Source of the DNA: Macrothele yani
Lineage: Eukaryota > Arthropoda > Arachnida > Araneae > Macrothelidae
Assembly (NCBI GenBank): GCA_039090855.1
Contig: CM077027.1
Location: 106,181,187-106,245,186 of the forward strand
Length of the DNA: 64,000 nt
Reading direction: 5' to 3'
The translations under genes were made by a program, and so were the position numbers. Every line of letters starts with the position of its first letter. Position 1 is the first letter of the stretch. This document shows positions 47,321-57,777 of the stretch, one piece after another. A model generated the notes under the pieces. It ran no database searches, was not told the DNA's origin, and was given only the letters and a program-made list of their open reading frames with translations.

Positions 47321-47844
47321 ATCAGATCAGATGTAGATTATTTTAGGAAGGGAGTGTCTGACCACAGGTCTTAAACAACTCTTAGAAATAGGAAGCTAGG
47401 TGATTTGGAGAAGAGTGCCTGGTAGGAAAGTCACACGGAAGCCAAGTAGAAAGGGGGAGAAAGACGCCCTTGTTTATTACCAGGGGCCCGACGGCTTAAC
47501 GTGCCCACAATACTCTAGTTGATCAGATTAGATCATATATAAAGGATTTTAGGAAAGGAGTATCTGACCCTAGGTCTTAAACAACCCTTAGAAATAGGAG
47601 GCTAGGAGATTTGGGCTAGAGTGCCAGATAGGAAAGTGACACGGAAGCGAGGTAGAAAGGGAAAGGAAGACACCCTTATTTATTACCGGGGGGGGGGGGA
47701 CAGTACCTGGAGTCCGACCGCTTAACGTGCCCATCCGACGCACGGCGGATATTAAGTGGTTCGAACGTTCGTACCTGCTGGGATCGAACCCGAGGTCTTC
47801 TCCGTGGCAGTCACGAACGCTTACCACTAGGCCACCCATGACCC
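47321..47844 (-). repeat. Tandem pair of tRNA-Gly-type SINEs (family B)
   Basis: The right unit (about 47526-47844) has a minus-strand head with GGCCTAGTGGTAAGCGTTCG (A box), GGGTTCGATCCCAGC (B box), and a body ending 'cctaaaatcctttatata'. The left unit (47321-47503) repeats the body without the head. ACAATGCTCKAGTAG flanks the pair (47306-47320 and 47845-47859), and a third version stands between the units (47504-47518). A poly-G run lies at 47689-47698. Confidence 0.8.
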
Positions 47845-48384
47845 ACAATGCTCTAGTAGTTCTGCGTCAATCCTCATAAAGGCTGGCGTAGGATTAGTTT
47901 TGCTTTAGGAAGCAGTCAATCAGATAAAATAATGTCTGTGATTGGCTGTAACAACTAATACGGAGCTAACGTGAATTTCAATGTGTTTTTCAAACCCCAT
48001 ATTTTATGTTATGACTTAAGAACAGAGGTAGCTACAGAAAAAACTAAGACATTTATGAAATCTTCATTAAATTTCGTATTAAATGACATATGGACAATGA
48101 AATAACTATGAAAATTAGTTAGTAAAAAAGTGTTAAACTTAAAAATTCACGGTTTTTGCAAGTGTTGTATTACTTTTGCGTATCATTGTATGTCTTCCAA
48201 GTTCTTCTAAATGTATTGACTTTTCCCATGTGAAAAAAATAATACCACCCCTCGTTACACTATTAGTCTCAAAACATCGTCTTCATCATATAATGTATGT
48301 ATCATTTTACACGCAATCTTAAGCCGCAAAACAACTTATATAATGGATCTCAAAGAAATGAAGTAATGCCGTCCAAACAATATA

Positions 48385-49604
48385 CAATATCTGCCAACAA
48401 GTAATTGGACATTTGTGATAGCAAAGGAAAACGAAGTTCATTCACCTACAATAGCTGGCGCAGCCTCCACGAGCGGCGATTACAGCTGCGACCCGCTGGG
48501 GCATACTCTCAACCAGGCGTTGTACGACGGCTAGCGGTATTTTCTTCCACTCGGCTTGGATTAAACAGGTCAGTTCCTTCACTGAATTCGGACGGTGGGG
48601 GCACTCCCTTAAGTCGACGCTTCAACTCGTCCCAGCGGTGCTCGATAGGGTTAAGGTTCGGGCTCTGCGCAGGCCAGTCCATTCGATTAACCCCATTGTC
48701 ACCATACCAAGCCATGGTGGACCTCGCAACATGTCAGGTGGCATTGTCATCTTTAAAGTAACATGGGTCCACCCCGTTAAACTGCCACAACGTAGGAAGC
48801 GCATGGTCATCCAAAATGGTGCAGTAGGTCTCGGCGTTGAGTCTACCAGGAATTGCGACCAAGGGTCCCGCGCCATACCAGGAGAAACACCCCTATAGCA
48901 TAATTCCACCGCCGCCGAACTTCACAGTTGACACAATACATTCCGGCAGGAGGAGTTCTCCAGGCAGACGCCAAACGTAGACCCTGCCATAAGAACGGTA
49001 GAGGGTGAACCTTGATTCGTCGCTCCAGAGAACCTGTTTCCACTGTTCAACGGTCCACTGTCGACGTTCTTTGCACCACGTTAGCCAAGCAGCGCTATTG
49101 GACTTGGTAATCAAAGGCTTGTGGGCGGTAGCACGTCCATGATAACCGAGCAGATGGGCTTCGTTACGGATGGTATTCATCGAAAGAACACTTCCGGATG
49201 CCTGTTGAAACTCCTCGCGGATGTGGCCCATCGATTTGGTGCGGTTCTTCCGAATTTCTCTGGCCAGCACACGTCGGTCTCTAACTCCCGGTTTTGTGAG
49301 TCTGCCTGGTCGGGGCACATTATGACAGTCACCTCTCATCTTCCACTTGCCAATCACGTAGACCACTATCGATTTTGGGTACTTCAACTCGCTGGATATG
49401 TCTCGTATGAATCGGCCATTTCTGTGATACCCGACGATTACACCTTTCTCGAAATCAGAGAGCTCCGAACTGCATGGCATCTTGCATGCGACTGGTTGCG
49501 TTGTTGTTTCCCACACGATATTTAACGGCGGTGGCCGTGACGTGTATCTGGACCGCAGATATCGTCGATTGCAGGGGTGTCCAATTACTTGTTGGTAGAT
49601 AGTG
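48385..49604 (-). mobile_element. Tc1-like transposon
   Basis: The ends CAATATCTGCCAACAAGTAA and, inverted, CACTATCTACCAACAAGTAA both continue TTGGACA. TA flanks at 48383-48384 and 49605-49606. Length 1220 bp. Confidence 0.93.
48540..49480 (-). pseudogene. Tc1-like transposase, first half open
   Basis: Start chosen at MPCSSELSDFEKGVIVGYHR (ATG at 49480), where relatives begin. It is open through SMNTIRNEAHLLGYHGRAT and VLWSDESRFTLYRSYGRVYVW (first Asp) to a TAG at about 48890, where relatives have VWGCFSW. Beyond, other frames read YFKDDNA-like text around the second Asp and MDWPAQSPNLNPIEHRWDEL (Glu, 48715-48509 frame). One frameshift near the stop plus another further on. Confidence 0.88.
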
Positions 49605-49606
49605 TA

Positions 49607-50739
49607 CATGATAACAGCCAAAGAATGGAGTTGATCCTCCTAGAGAAGTTCGGAAAAGACTACGCGAAAGCAAAGATCACAGAACCAGTAATTTTTACAT
49701 TGATTTCATTATATTCCTGACTCAATACTCAAGGGACACGGAGTTTGGATGAATGTTTGCTCGCAGGGTTGATCACAAATGTAGAAGCTGAAAATCGGAG
49801 CAGAAGAAAGAAAAGGCAGAATGTCGTGATTCTAAGGATTTTCAAAACATTTCATTTTTAGATGTTCCGTTTTAATTAACGACTTCATTTTGTTCCAAGA
49901 AATAATCTGCAGCCTTCAGCAAGATCTAATAGTTAAAAGACAAAATATTTTAAGAAATGCAATTTGGAATAAATCAGTATTTATTTTCCATAAGATTACT
50001 GCCATGACCCACATTTTCAGAAACTTCTCTGTTCAGCGAAATTTGTTTAACCGGAAATAGAATTTTCAATTTTTACCGGAAATTGACTTATTTTACTGTT
50101 TTACAGTGCTGAAATTTTGATTTCCAGAAGCTATCTCACACTCCAATTGAAATGAAATGATGTGAAGCTGTAGAACACGTTTAAACTTACTTGACTTCAA
50201 CTTTAGTAACCATTCAGCCTGAATATAAGAGCACATGGACTGCCAGCCATCCTTTTTTTTTATCACTGTTGTATCATTGTTTCGTTGCCATTACTCGGTC
50301 GTTACACTGGACAACTGCTCTCCAAACAGTTAGTCATTGTAGGCCTTCTAGCGTAGTGCAGATTTATCTCTAGTGCATACGTTCAGCAGACGTCTGTTCT
50401 TTTCCACGATGCTAAGTCGTCTTTGCTAACATTTTGAATTACAGGAAGATGCTAATTTCAAATTTAGAGTTACTGGCTCCAGGGAGGGGATGAATCCAGC
50501 TCTGTAAAATAAACATACCACCTGCGGGTCATCCGAGACTGGATCAGCTCGGGCAATTAGGCGAATGCTCATACTTCTGTCCACCCAACTTCTCGGGTGC
50601 CACACATCTGTTGGAGGCCTAAGAGCCATTGTTCTGCGCTAGGCAGCTGTTTGTCTTCATAGAGCTAGCGTTTTAGTTTAAAACATCCAACATACGGGTA
50701 CTGGGCTTTCAAACTATACAGAAGCTGCTTGAAATTCAG
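49607..50739. other. Unassigned, with an old SINE trace
   Basis: Bases about 50455-50500 (aatttagagttactggctccagggaggg) resemble the body of family A SINE in minus orientation. Otherwise no feature is recognised. Confidence 0.4.
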
Positions 50740-51155
50740 CTGGTGGCGCAGTGGTCTAAGCGATGGCTTCTGATCATTCTTTAAAAAGTGGTGCGGGTTC
50801 GAGGTGAGGCATGGATGTTTTGTTTGTCTTACGGCACCGGCTCTCTCCCTTCCCTGGAACCAGTGGCCCTAAATTAGGGACGGGCGACTGCTTATAGCCC
50901 ATTGAGTTGCTCACGGTTTTCGTTAAGCCTCCAATAAAAAAAAAAAATAGGGACGGACGACTGCCTATAGCCCATTAAGTTGCTCACAATGGTCGTTAAA
51001 CCTCCAATCACAAAAAAAGGGGGACGGGCGACTGCTTATGGCCCAATGAGTTGCTCACGGTGGTCGTTAAACCTCCAATAAAAAGATAGGGACGGGTGAC
51101 TGCTTATAGCCCATTAAATTGCTCACGGTGGTCGTTAAACCTCCAATAAAAAAAT
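50740..51155 (+). repeat. Family A SINE with four tandem copies of its 3' part
   Basis: A normal head (GCTGGTGGCGCAGTGGTCTA, then GCGGGTTCGAGG) and body lead to the tail 'tagggacgggcgactgcttat ... gttgctcacggt..tcgttaa.cctccaat'. This ~67-base tail then recurs three more times (about 50949, 51019 and 51089), each separated by an A-run. Confidence 0.9.
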
Positions 51156-51517
51156 TCAGCAGAAGGGTTGAAGGTCCAAGACAGCTTATCAGTAATCGGA
51201 ATCAAATGGACGACTGCCCATCCAGTAGTTCTAAACAGAGGCGTAGCCAAAGATTTCGTAAGGGGGAGGGGATTTTATCGATTTGGTTCATTTTAAATGC
51301 GTACTCAATCCCCGTCAGGAGTGTCCGGAACTGAGGACCCCCGCCCCTTGGTTCTGAACAAAACTGCGATAGTCCGAAAACGTGCCCAAGGTAGGTAGAA
51401 TGTCAGCAAGTTACATGACAAAAAAATTATCTTCTGATTTGACTGCTGCTTACCTTTCGCTGAACTAATACTCAGCTGTGGTGGGGTTAGTTCATTGGCG
51501 AAGATGAGTTGTATTTG

Positions 51518-51688
51518 GCTATGAGAAGTCACCTGTCTTTAATTTAGGGCCACTAACTCAGGGAAGGTAAAAAGCCAGTGCTGTGAGACAAAAATAACAT
51601 CCATGCCTCACCGGGATTCGAATCTGTACCCATCTTGGAAGAATGGTTAAAAAACAGCGCTTATACCACGGAGCCCTCGGGGCGACAC
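51518..51688 (-). repeat. tRNA-derived SINE (family A)
   Basis: The plus strand reads 'ctttaatttagggccactaa', 'atccatgcctcaccgggatt', 'cgaatctgtaccc' and 'taccacggagccctcgggg', the family A order inverted. The 3' tail is missing. Confidence 0.8.
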
Positions 51689-51917
51689 GACATATTTTTC
51701 ACACAGTGGTTTCCATAAGTTAAAGAAAAAACATCAGAAAAATCGCGACAACTAAAGAAGCACGTGATTAAAAGGTATGAAATTTGGTAAAAAACCGGGA
51801 TCATTCCGTACGTTAGAAAAAACCCCGAAAACACTGCGTTCGAAACACTTCATTCCGACAAAAATGACCATACAGAGAACCAGGTGAAAAATAAGGTGTT
51901 AAAATGAAATAGCCGAA

Positions 51918-52500
51918 GTACCTCAATAAAGAGTGTGGTCACACCTCACAGCTGTACAATCCTCACAGCGATGTTTCATGATGCTGATGATGGTGTCTAG
52001 GAGCTCAGTAGGTAGCAACGACCGTTGTTCGTTCAAAGCTTGTCTTAGCCCCTCAAAGTCTTGAGGAGGCGAGTTGAGGGCAGCAACCTGTCTCCTTAGA
52101 GCATCCGAGACATGCTTGACAAAGAGCGGGAGACCTGGATGGCCAATCAATACGGACAATGGGCTCCTCTAGAAGATATTGTGCTACCATGATCGATCAG
52201 TAGGAACGAGGTTTATTGTCTTATAGGGGAAATGTATCTCTTTTAGCACCTGCATCTAGCATTCATAGTTCCCTTTTGAAGCACATTGAGGTCTGTGCGT
52301 CTACCTAACGTGATGCTACCTAAAACCAGAAAGCTACCATCATCATAAGTGTTCCTTTTACTGGTCATAAAGGAATAAATGAATGGCTGCGTTTCTCTCG
52401 TTCTGTCCAGATTAGAGCACGCCTAGAGTCACTCTGAAAAGTAAATCTGGATTCATCTGTGAAGAGTACTGACCTCTATGGTTTTCAGTTCAACTGACGT
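51918..52500 (-). pseudogene. Tc1-like transposase remnant
   Basis: On the minus strand: VLFTDESRFTFQSDSRRALIW (first Asp), decayed middle, IDWPSRSPAL near the Glu (the Glu codon is not preserved), and an open C-terminal part (52159-51923) with RRQVAALNSPPQDFEGLRQA and IMKHRCEDCTAVR. No terminal repeats found. Confidence 0.75.
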
Positions 52501-53560
52501 CAATTATTACCCAATTAAAGCGTCAGCTTTTTAGATTTATTTGGGAAGGAAGGGATGGCAAAATTAAACGTGAAGTATTACATTATGATGTGGAATTCGG
52601 TGAGTTGGGAATTAAACGACTAATATTAAAAAGTAAATGTTTAAGATTTTTAACACTCAGAACTTTTTTTCAAAATGAAAGGTATCCAGCCTTTAGAATT
52701 TTGAAGTTCCAGGTTGGACGGGAGTTGGAGTGTTTCAGCTCCTTGAAACCAGAAAAACTTTTTTTATTTTTCACAAGAAAAAAAATATGCTGACCTTCGT
52801 GATCTCCGGAAAAATGTAATGAAATTCCTATTCTTAAAAATATCACATATTATGATCAACTAAAAAAGAACTACAAAGCTCTAAATTTGAAAAAATGAAA
52901 CAAAATTACGAACTTTACTGAATACATCACTTGTGAAATCTATTTGGAAACAACAAATATAAATAAAATTGGGAACACAAATTTAATAAACATTTTTTTA
53001 AATTTCACATAACATCGTTCGAAATCGTAAATGGCTGCATAAAATGACCCATACTATAAATATCATGGACTTTTAGAAACCACTGAATATATTTTTGTAC
53101 AATGCATTTTACAAAATATATTTGGGCATGGTTGAAAATTACATAAATTTAGCAGAAGTTTCAAATAACAATCAAATTCTATATCATGTACCATTAAAAT
53201 ATCTTAATTTAAAAAATAATACAATTCACTGTTTAACAACCATAACAAATATTTAGAAAATTAAAAACTTAATGTCTTACAAGCAAAAATATCGAAATGC
53301 AGAACAAATAAAACTAGCAATAAAATGTGATTTTCGACGAATACTAAGATTTGAAACTAGAAAATATGGAGTAGATGAGACTTTTCAGAAGTTGATATCA
53401 TTAAAACCAACAGTTTACAGAAAATGAAATAATGTTCTCAATAAAATATTGGAATTACATAATACAAATAATAAAAAAATAACAGAATACTTTAATTTTA
53501 AAATAGGATCCGAAAGAAAGCATTTATGTTGTCAAACTTTAATTTTCCTGTGGCAGCCTT
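52500..53560 (+). pseudogene. Non-LTR retrotransposon C-terminal remnant
   Basis: FRFIWEGRDGKIKREVLHYD, FGELGIKRLILKSKCLRFLT and a later DPYYKYHGLLETTEYIFVQC (zinc-knuckle-like end, first Cys lost) resemble the region after the reverse transcriptase of an L1/Tx1-like or related LINE. Very AT-rich with many stops. It is not RTE. The clade is uncertain. Confidence 0.5.
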
Positions 53561-54259
53561 GTCTTCAAATATTTACTATCTTTCTAAATTAATTTTTACT
53601 TGCTTTTTATTTTTCCCATTTTTTAAAAAAGAATCTTCACTGTGAGACGTTCTTTAGTGCTCCCGAAATAAGTGATTCTAAATTAATCGTACAAAACCTG
53701 TTCCGGGTGGTTCTTCCTGCTTAGCCCAACCCCCTCCCTCCCAAAGTTCATGTGAAATATCTGAATGAATGAATAATATAAAAACAATTATTACAAATTT
53801 TATGTAAATGTTATTTAGATCCGTATGAACTTAGATTTCGTAGTGGATGAGAAGTGGATTCTAGTTTATGTTCCTTTGGATTTTTTTAACCTATAACCTT
53901 TTATTTTTAAATACTTATGATAGTTTTATCTAAGTAAATAAGTGGTCTCTAAAAAATTTAAATTACAAAATAAGTAAATGTTATAAAAGAGTGTAAAAGT
54001 TGTGTATTAAAGAAAAATAGAAAAAAGTAATCATAAAACCTTACCAGTTCTTTATTAATCGCTCATTGTTAGCTTTCAATAAATTCGGGCATGCATGACA
54101 AAAAAAACAAAAAAAAAAAACCAAGAAAGTTGACACCGAATTTTCGGGTGTAATAAGCACGTCCTTTGAATCCGTACTGACGCAAATAAATTAATCAAAG
54201 CTATTCGGTATGGAAAACAATAGTATCTGACGGAAGAAAGAAGTTTTTCAATAGGGATA
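53561..54259. other. Unassigned AT-rich spacer
   Basis: Nothing recognised; an A-run lies near 54100-54120. Confidence 0.4.
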
Positions 54260-55985
54260 GGGTTTTTAATCCCTCAGATATTGCTGTAAATGGAATCGTG
54301 AGCTTACGCCCTTTGGTTGCAGACTTGTGCGTTAAGAAAAACATGAATTTATATGAGAAACATTTCTCACTGGAAAGGCTCTCCAACACAGAAAGCATTT
54401 TTCAAATCAGACTCTTAGAAACAGAGATATCGACAAAAATAAGATGTGACTTTACGTCTCCTGGTGGGAAAACCATGTATTATTTTAGGAAGAAAGTATT
54501 CTCAAAAGGTTTTTCCATATGAGCGGTATCGGTCCAAGAAAAACAAAATTTAGTCGAGTTTTCAGGAGCCCAGATTTTGCTACAAATACATCAGAAGCAG
54601 AAATTAACACTTATGACCCCTGGTGGCCAAACCATTCTTTACCAAACAATAGAAATTATCTCAAAAAAAAAAAATTCCATTAGGTCTTGTATGCGATAGA
54701 GGAAGAATTTTTCAAATCGGAATTTTAGAAGCAGAAATAACGCAGAAAACGTAATTTACCTTTGTGCCCCCGAGCGGAAAGTCTATGATATACTTGAAAA
54801 TTTTGAATTTACAGGAAAAACATTTCGCATCGGCAACACTATCCAACACAGAAAGAATTTTTCAAATCGTACTCCTTGAAGTAGAGATATTGACAAAAAT
54901 AAGATATACATCTACGCCCCCTGGCGTAGAAACCATGCATTGTTTCAAAACGAAAATGTTCCTAAAAGGTTTGTTGACATGAGTAGTATAGGTCAACAAA
55001 CGACTTTTTTCAATCGAGATTTTAGAAGCTCATATTTTGCTGCAAATTCATCAGAAGCGGAAATTAAGACTTACGCCCCCTGGTGGCCAAACCAGTTTTT
55101 TCCAAAAATTTGGAATTATGTGCAAAGGATTTCCCATCAGGAGCTGTATCCGGTGCAGAAAGAATTTTTCAAATCGGAGATTTAGAAGCAGAGATATAGG
55201 GGAAAGCAATTTACCTTTACGCCCCATAGCGGAAAGTCTATGAATTACTTGAAATTTTTGAAATTACATGAAAAACATGTCACACTGGAGACACTATCCA
55301 ACAAAGAAGGAATGTTTGGAATCTGACTCCTAGAAGTAGAGATATTGACAAAAATAGGATATACATCTACGCCCTCTGGTGGAGAAACTGTGGAATATTT
55401 TACGAAGAAAATATTCCAAAAAGTTTATCTATGTGAGTGGCATCAGTCCACGAAATAATTTTTCAATCAATATTTTAGAGGCTCAGATTTTATGGCAAAT
55501 ACATCAGAAGCAAAAATTAGCACTTACGCCCCCTGGTGGCCAAAGTATTCTTTACCAAAATTTGGAAATCATATGCAAAAGATTTTCCATCAGGAGTGTA
55601 TCTGCTGAAGAAAAAAATTTTCAAATCGGAGTTTCAGAAGAATTATCGGGAAAAATGTAATTTACTTTTACGCCCCTTATCGGAAAATCTATGCGCAATT
55701 TGAAAAAGTAACTATATCTAAAATACTCTTCGATATAAATGGAATCGAAAGATAAAAAAAATGTTCAATCGGATGTTTAGAAGCAAATATGTGGAATAAA
55801 ACGTATTTTTGAATTCGACATCATCTGCATTTACGCCTTCTAGCGACGAAATCGTACATTGTAAAAAAAAACGAAATAAAGGATCATCATTCGCACATTT
55901 CAAGCTTCCCAATGTAAAAAGAATTTTTGAAATCGGACTAATATTTGCAGATATATCGTGGGTACAGACGGACGAACGGACAAAC
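54260..55985. repeat. ~150-bp tandem monomers in ~453-bp higher-order units
   Basis: Each monomer has 'aatttttcaaatcggaNNtt', 'agaagcagaNata' and 'ttacgccccc' words. Three monomer types alternate: one with 'gcggaaagtctatga' (54776, 55229, and 55680 diverged), one with 'gaaaccatg' (54472, 54932, 55382) and one with 'ctggtggccaaacc' (54629, 55078, 55530). The same type returns every ~450-460 bases, about 3.5 times. The array ends in 'cagacggacgaacggacaaa'. No coding. Confidence 0.85.
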
Positions 55986-56564
55986 TGGTAACCTAAGCAC
56001 CATCTTTTTTCACAAAAGATGTGCTAAAAAAGAAGAAGAAAGAAACATAACTCACATGCAGCCACCTTGCAACTTCCACCTGATTTTGGCCTGCATCTAG
56101 TCTTCCGATATCTCTCCACCTTAGTTCATCTGCAAATTAATGTTTAACAGCCATTACAACAAATCTAGTATCTCAACTTTTCTTTGCACTCTGCAGATGA
56201 CGTGACGTATACCTCCGCCACAGCCTATTTTATGCTGTGATTCAACTGCACGAACACCGATGCCGTCTCTACGCTTTCTCATAACATACGCTGAATCCGC
56301 ATTACATTTCAGGTCATACCATTAAGTTTTGCGCATTGACCATCTCTTCTTTTACAAATAATCGCGATTTTTCAGCTTTTTTTCCATTATTTAACAAAAC
56401 CTTGACAGTACGACGTGTATTCTAATTTAACTTTCATTTTTAGTTTCTCTCCCTATGTAAATTTTGAGTTCATTCTATTTAAGCGTTTTAACCTTAACTT
56501 TATATTATTCTCACTCACTGAATGTTTTGTGGCAGCAGCCTTCTGGTCATATTTAATGACGTGT
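55986..56564. other. Unassigned spacer
   Basis: No gene or repeat recognised; pyrimidine-rich patches around 56340-56460. Confidence 0.4.
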
Positions 56565-56840
56565 GGCCTCCCCTGTGGCGCAGTGGTCAAAGCGCTGGCA
56601 CATGACCATTCGTCAGAGAAGGTCCGGGTTCGAATCCCGGTGGGGCATAGATATTGAGTTTGTCTTACGGCACTAGTTCTCTCCGTTCCCTGGAACCAGT
56701 GGCCCTAAATTAGAAACGGGTGACTGCTTATAGCCTATAATTAAACCTATAATCAGTAGGTTTAATTAGCAGTCGCTCAATTGTGGGCTATAAGCAGTCG
56801 CCCATAATTGGGCGTCTGCTTTTAGCCCATATAAGATAAG
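56565..56840 (+). repeat. Family A SINE with inverted tail pieces
   Basis: The head CCTGTGGCGCAGTGGTCAAA and CGGGTTCGAATCCCGG B box are the best preserved in the window. The body follows to 'gactgcttatagcc'. The tail then becomes palindromic (aaacctataatcagtaggttt), and inverted pieces of the same body ('gggctataagcagtcgccc') extend to about 56840. Confidence 0.85.
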
Positions 56841-57282
56841 AACGATGTATATAAATTGTTGAGCGAGCATCGAAAAATGTGAGTAGATTAGTACAGTCCT
56901 GCATGGCACTTTAGAGACTTTCATGACATTGTGTCGATATACTATATACACTATATTCACAAAAGTCACTGGACACCTAGAAGAGAAATACAACATAGCA
57001 TTTATTGACATACATTAAAACGATGTTGGTCCGCCTTTGGCCTTAATGCATGTACTAACTCTTCAAGACATGCTTTCGACAAGGTTTGGAACACAGCTAT
57101 AGGTATGCGCTTCCCTTCAGTACATGATGCTGCCGCTAACAGTTGCTTAGTGCTTAGTAGTAGGCCTTGGTTCCAAACTTCTTATGCGGCGCTTTAATTC
57201 ATCACATAGGTGCTTTATGAGATTAAGATCAGGGCTTTGTGCTGGCCAGTTATAACGAAGTAAATTTCTCCGTCATTTTTGG

Positions 57283-57352
57283 TCTACGCCGGGATTCGAA
57301 CCCTGGTCCGCTTATTCCGGAACAAGTCGCTCTACCAACTGAGCTACGCAGA
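57283..57352 (-). tRNA. tRNA-like module inside the 3' LTR
   Basis: 70 bases, TCTGCGT pairing with GCGTAGA, a perfect D arm (GCTC/GAGC with AGTTGGTA), an anticodon stem CTTGT/ATAAG with a six-base loop, and a T arm with GGTTCGAATCC. The A and B boxes are near consensus, so RNA polymerase III could act. The short anticodon loop argues against a decoding tRNA. Confidence 0.6.
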
Positions 57353-57707
57353 CGTTCATTCTGCTTGCTATCTGCCTTTTTGTCGTGTGCGTCCTGCTAG
57401 CAGGTACGTCACATCTCCCCCACCCCGAAAGATTGCCGGAGGCATGGCCCACGGATCAGCCGTGACCATGAATCGTTGCAGGCAGACATCCGCTGAAGAA
57501 CGTACACTTGAGAACTCCCAGTCAATCTGGTGTGTGGAATGCAACGTCACACACATTTATTTTTCGAAGCGCTGGAGAAGGGATTCTCTGATTTTTCCTA
57601 TCTCGCGGTGTGGAAATAACATCACACCATTGCGAGATTTGGAGCGGTCGGGTCATCCGGATAGTTCGGGCGCCATTCTAACGAAGGTAATTTCTCCGTC
57701 ATTTTTG

Positions 57708-57777
57708 GTCTACGCCGGGATTCGAAACCTAGTCCGCTTATTCCGGAACAGGTCGCTCTACCAACTGAGCTACGCAG
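57708..57777 (-). tRNA. tRNA-like module inside the 5' LTR
   Basis: Same module as in the other LTR with a few changes (T arm now GGTTTCGAATCC region, weaker). It retains the A box TAGCTCAGTTGG. Confidence 0.55.

Larger units (their letters stand above)
42718..48188 (-). mobile_element. Tc1-like transposon with ~200-bp inverted ends, hosting an RTE and SINEs
   Basis: The left arm begins CAGTGTTGTGCTAAACAATT; the right arm, inverted, begins CAATGATACGCAAAAGTAAT. Both continue with 'aaccgtgaatttttaagttt' and 'aaatgtcttagttttt', so the inverted ends are about 200 bp. TA flanks at 42716-42717 and 48189-48190. Subtracting the RTE (43023-46202) and the double SINE (47321-47844) leaves about 1.75 kb, fitting a Tc1 relative with long ends. 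Confidence 0.88.

Noticed and set aside
47780..47845. tRNA-Gly gene on the minus strand
   Set aside because: A and B boxes are good, but it is joined to a SINE body, flanked by target duplications, and the acceptor stem does not close.
56565..56650. tRNA gene
   Set aside because: Good B box, but it is the head of a family A SINE with body and tail following.
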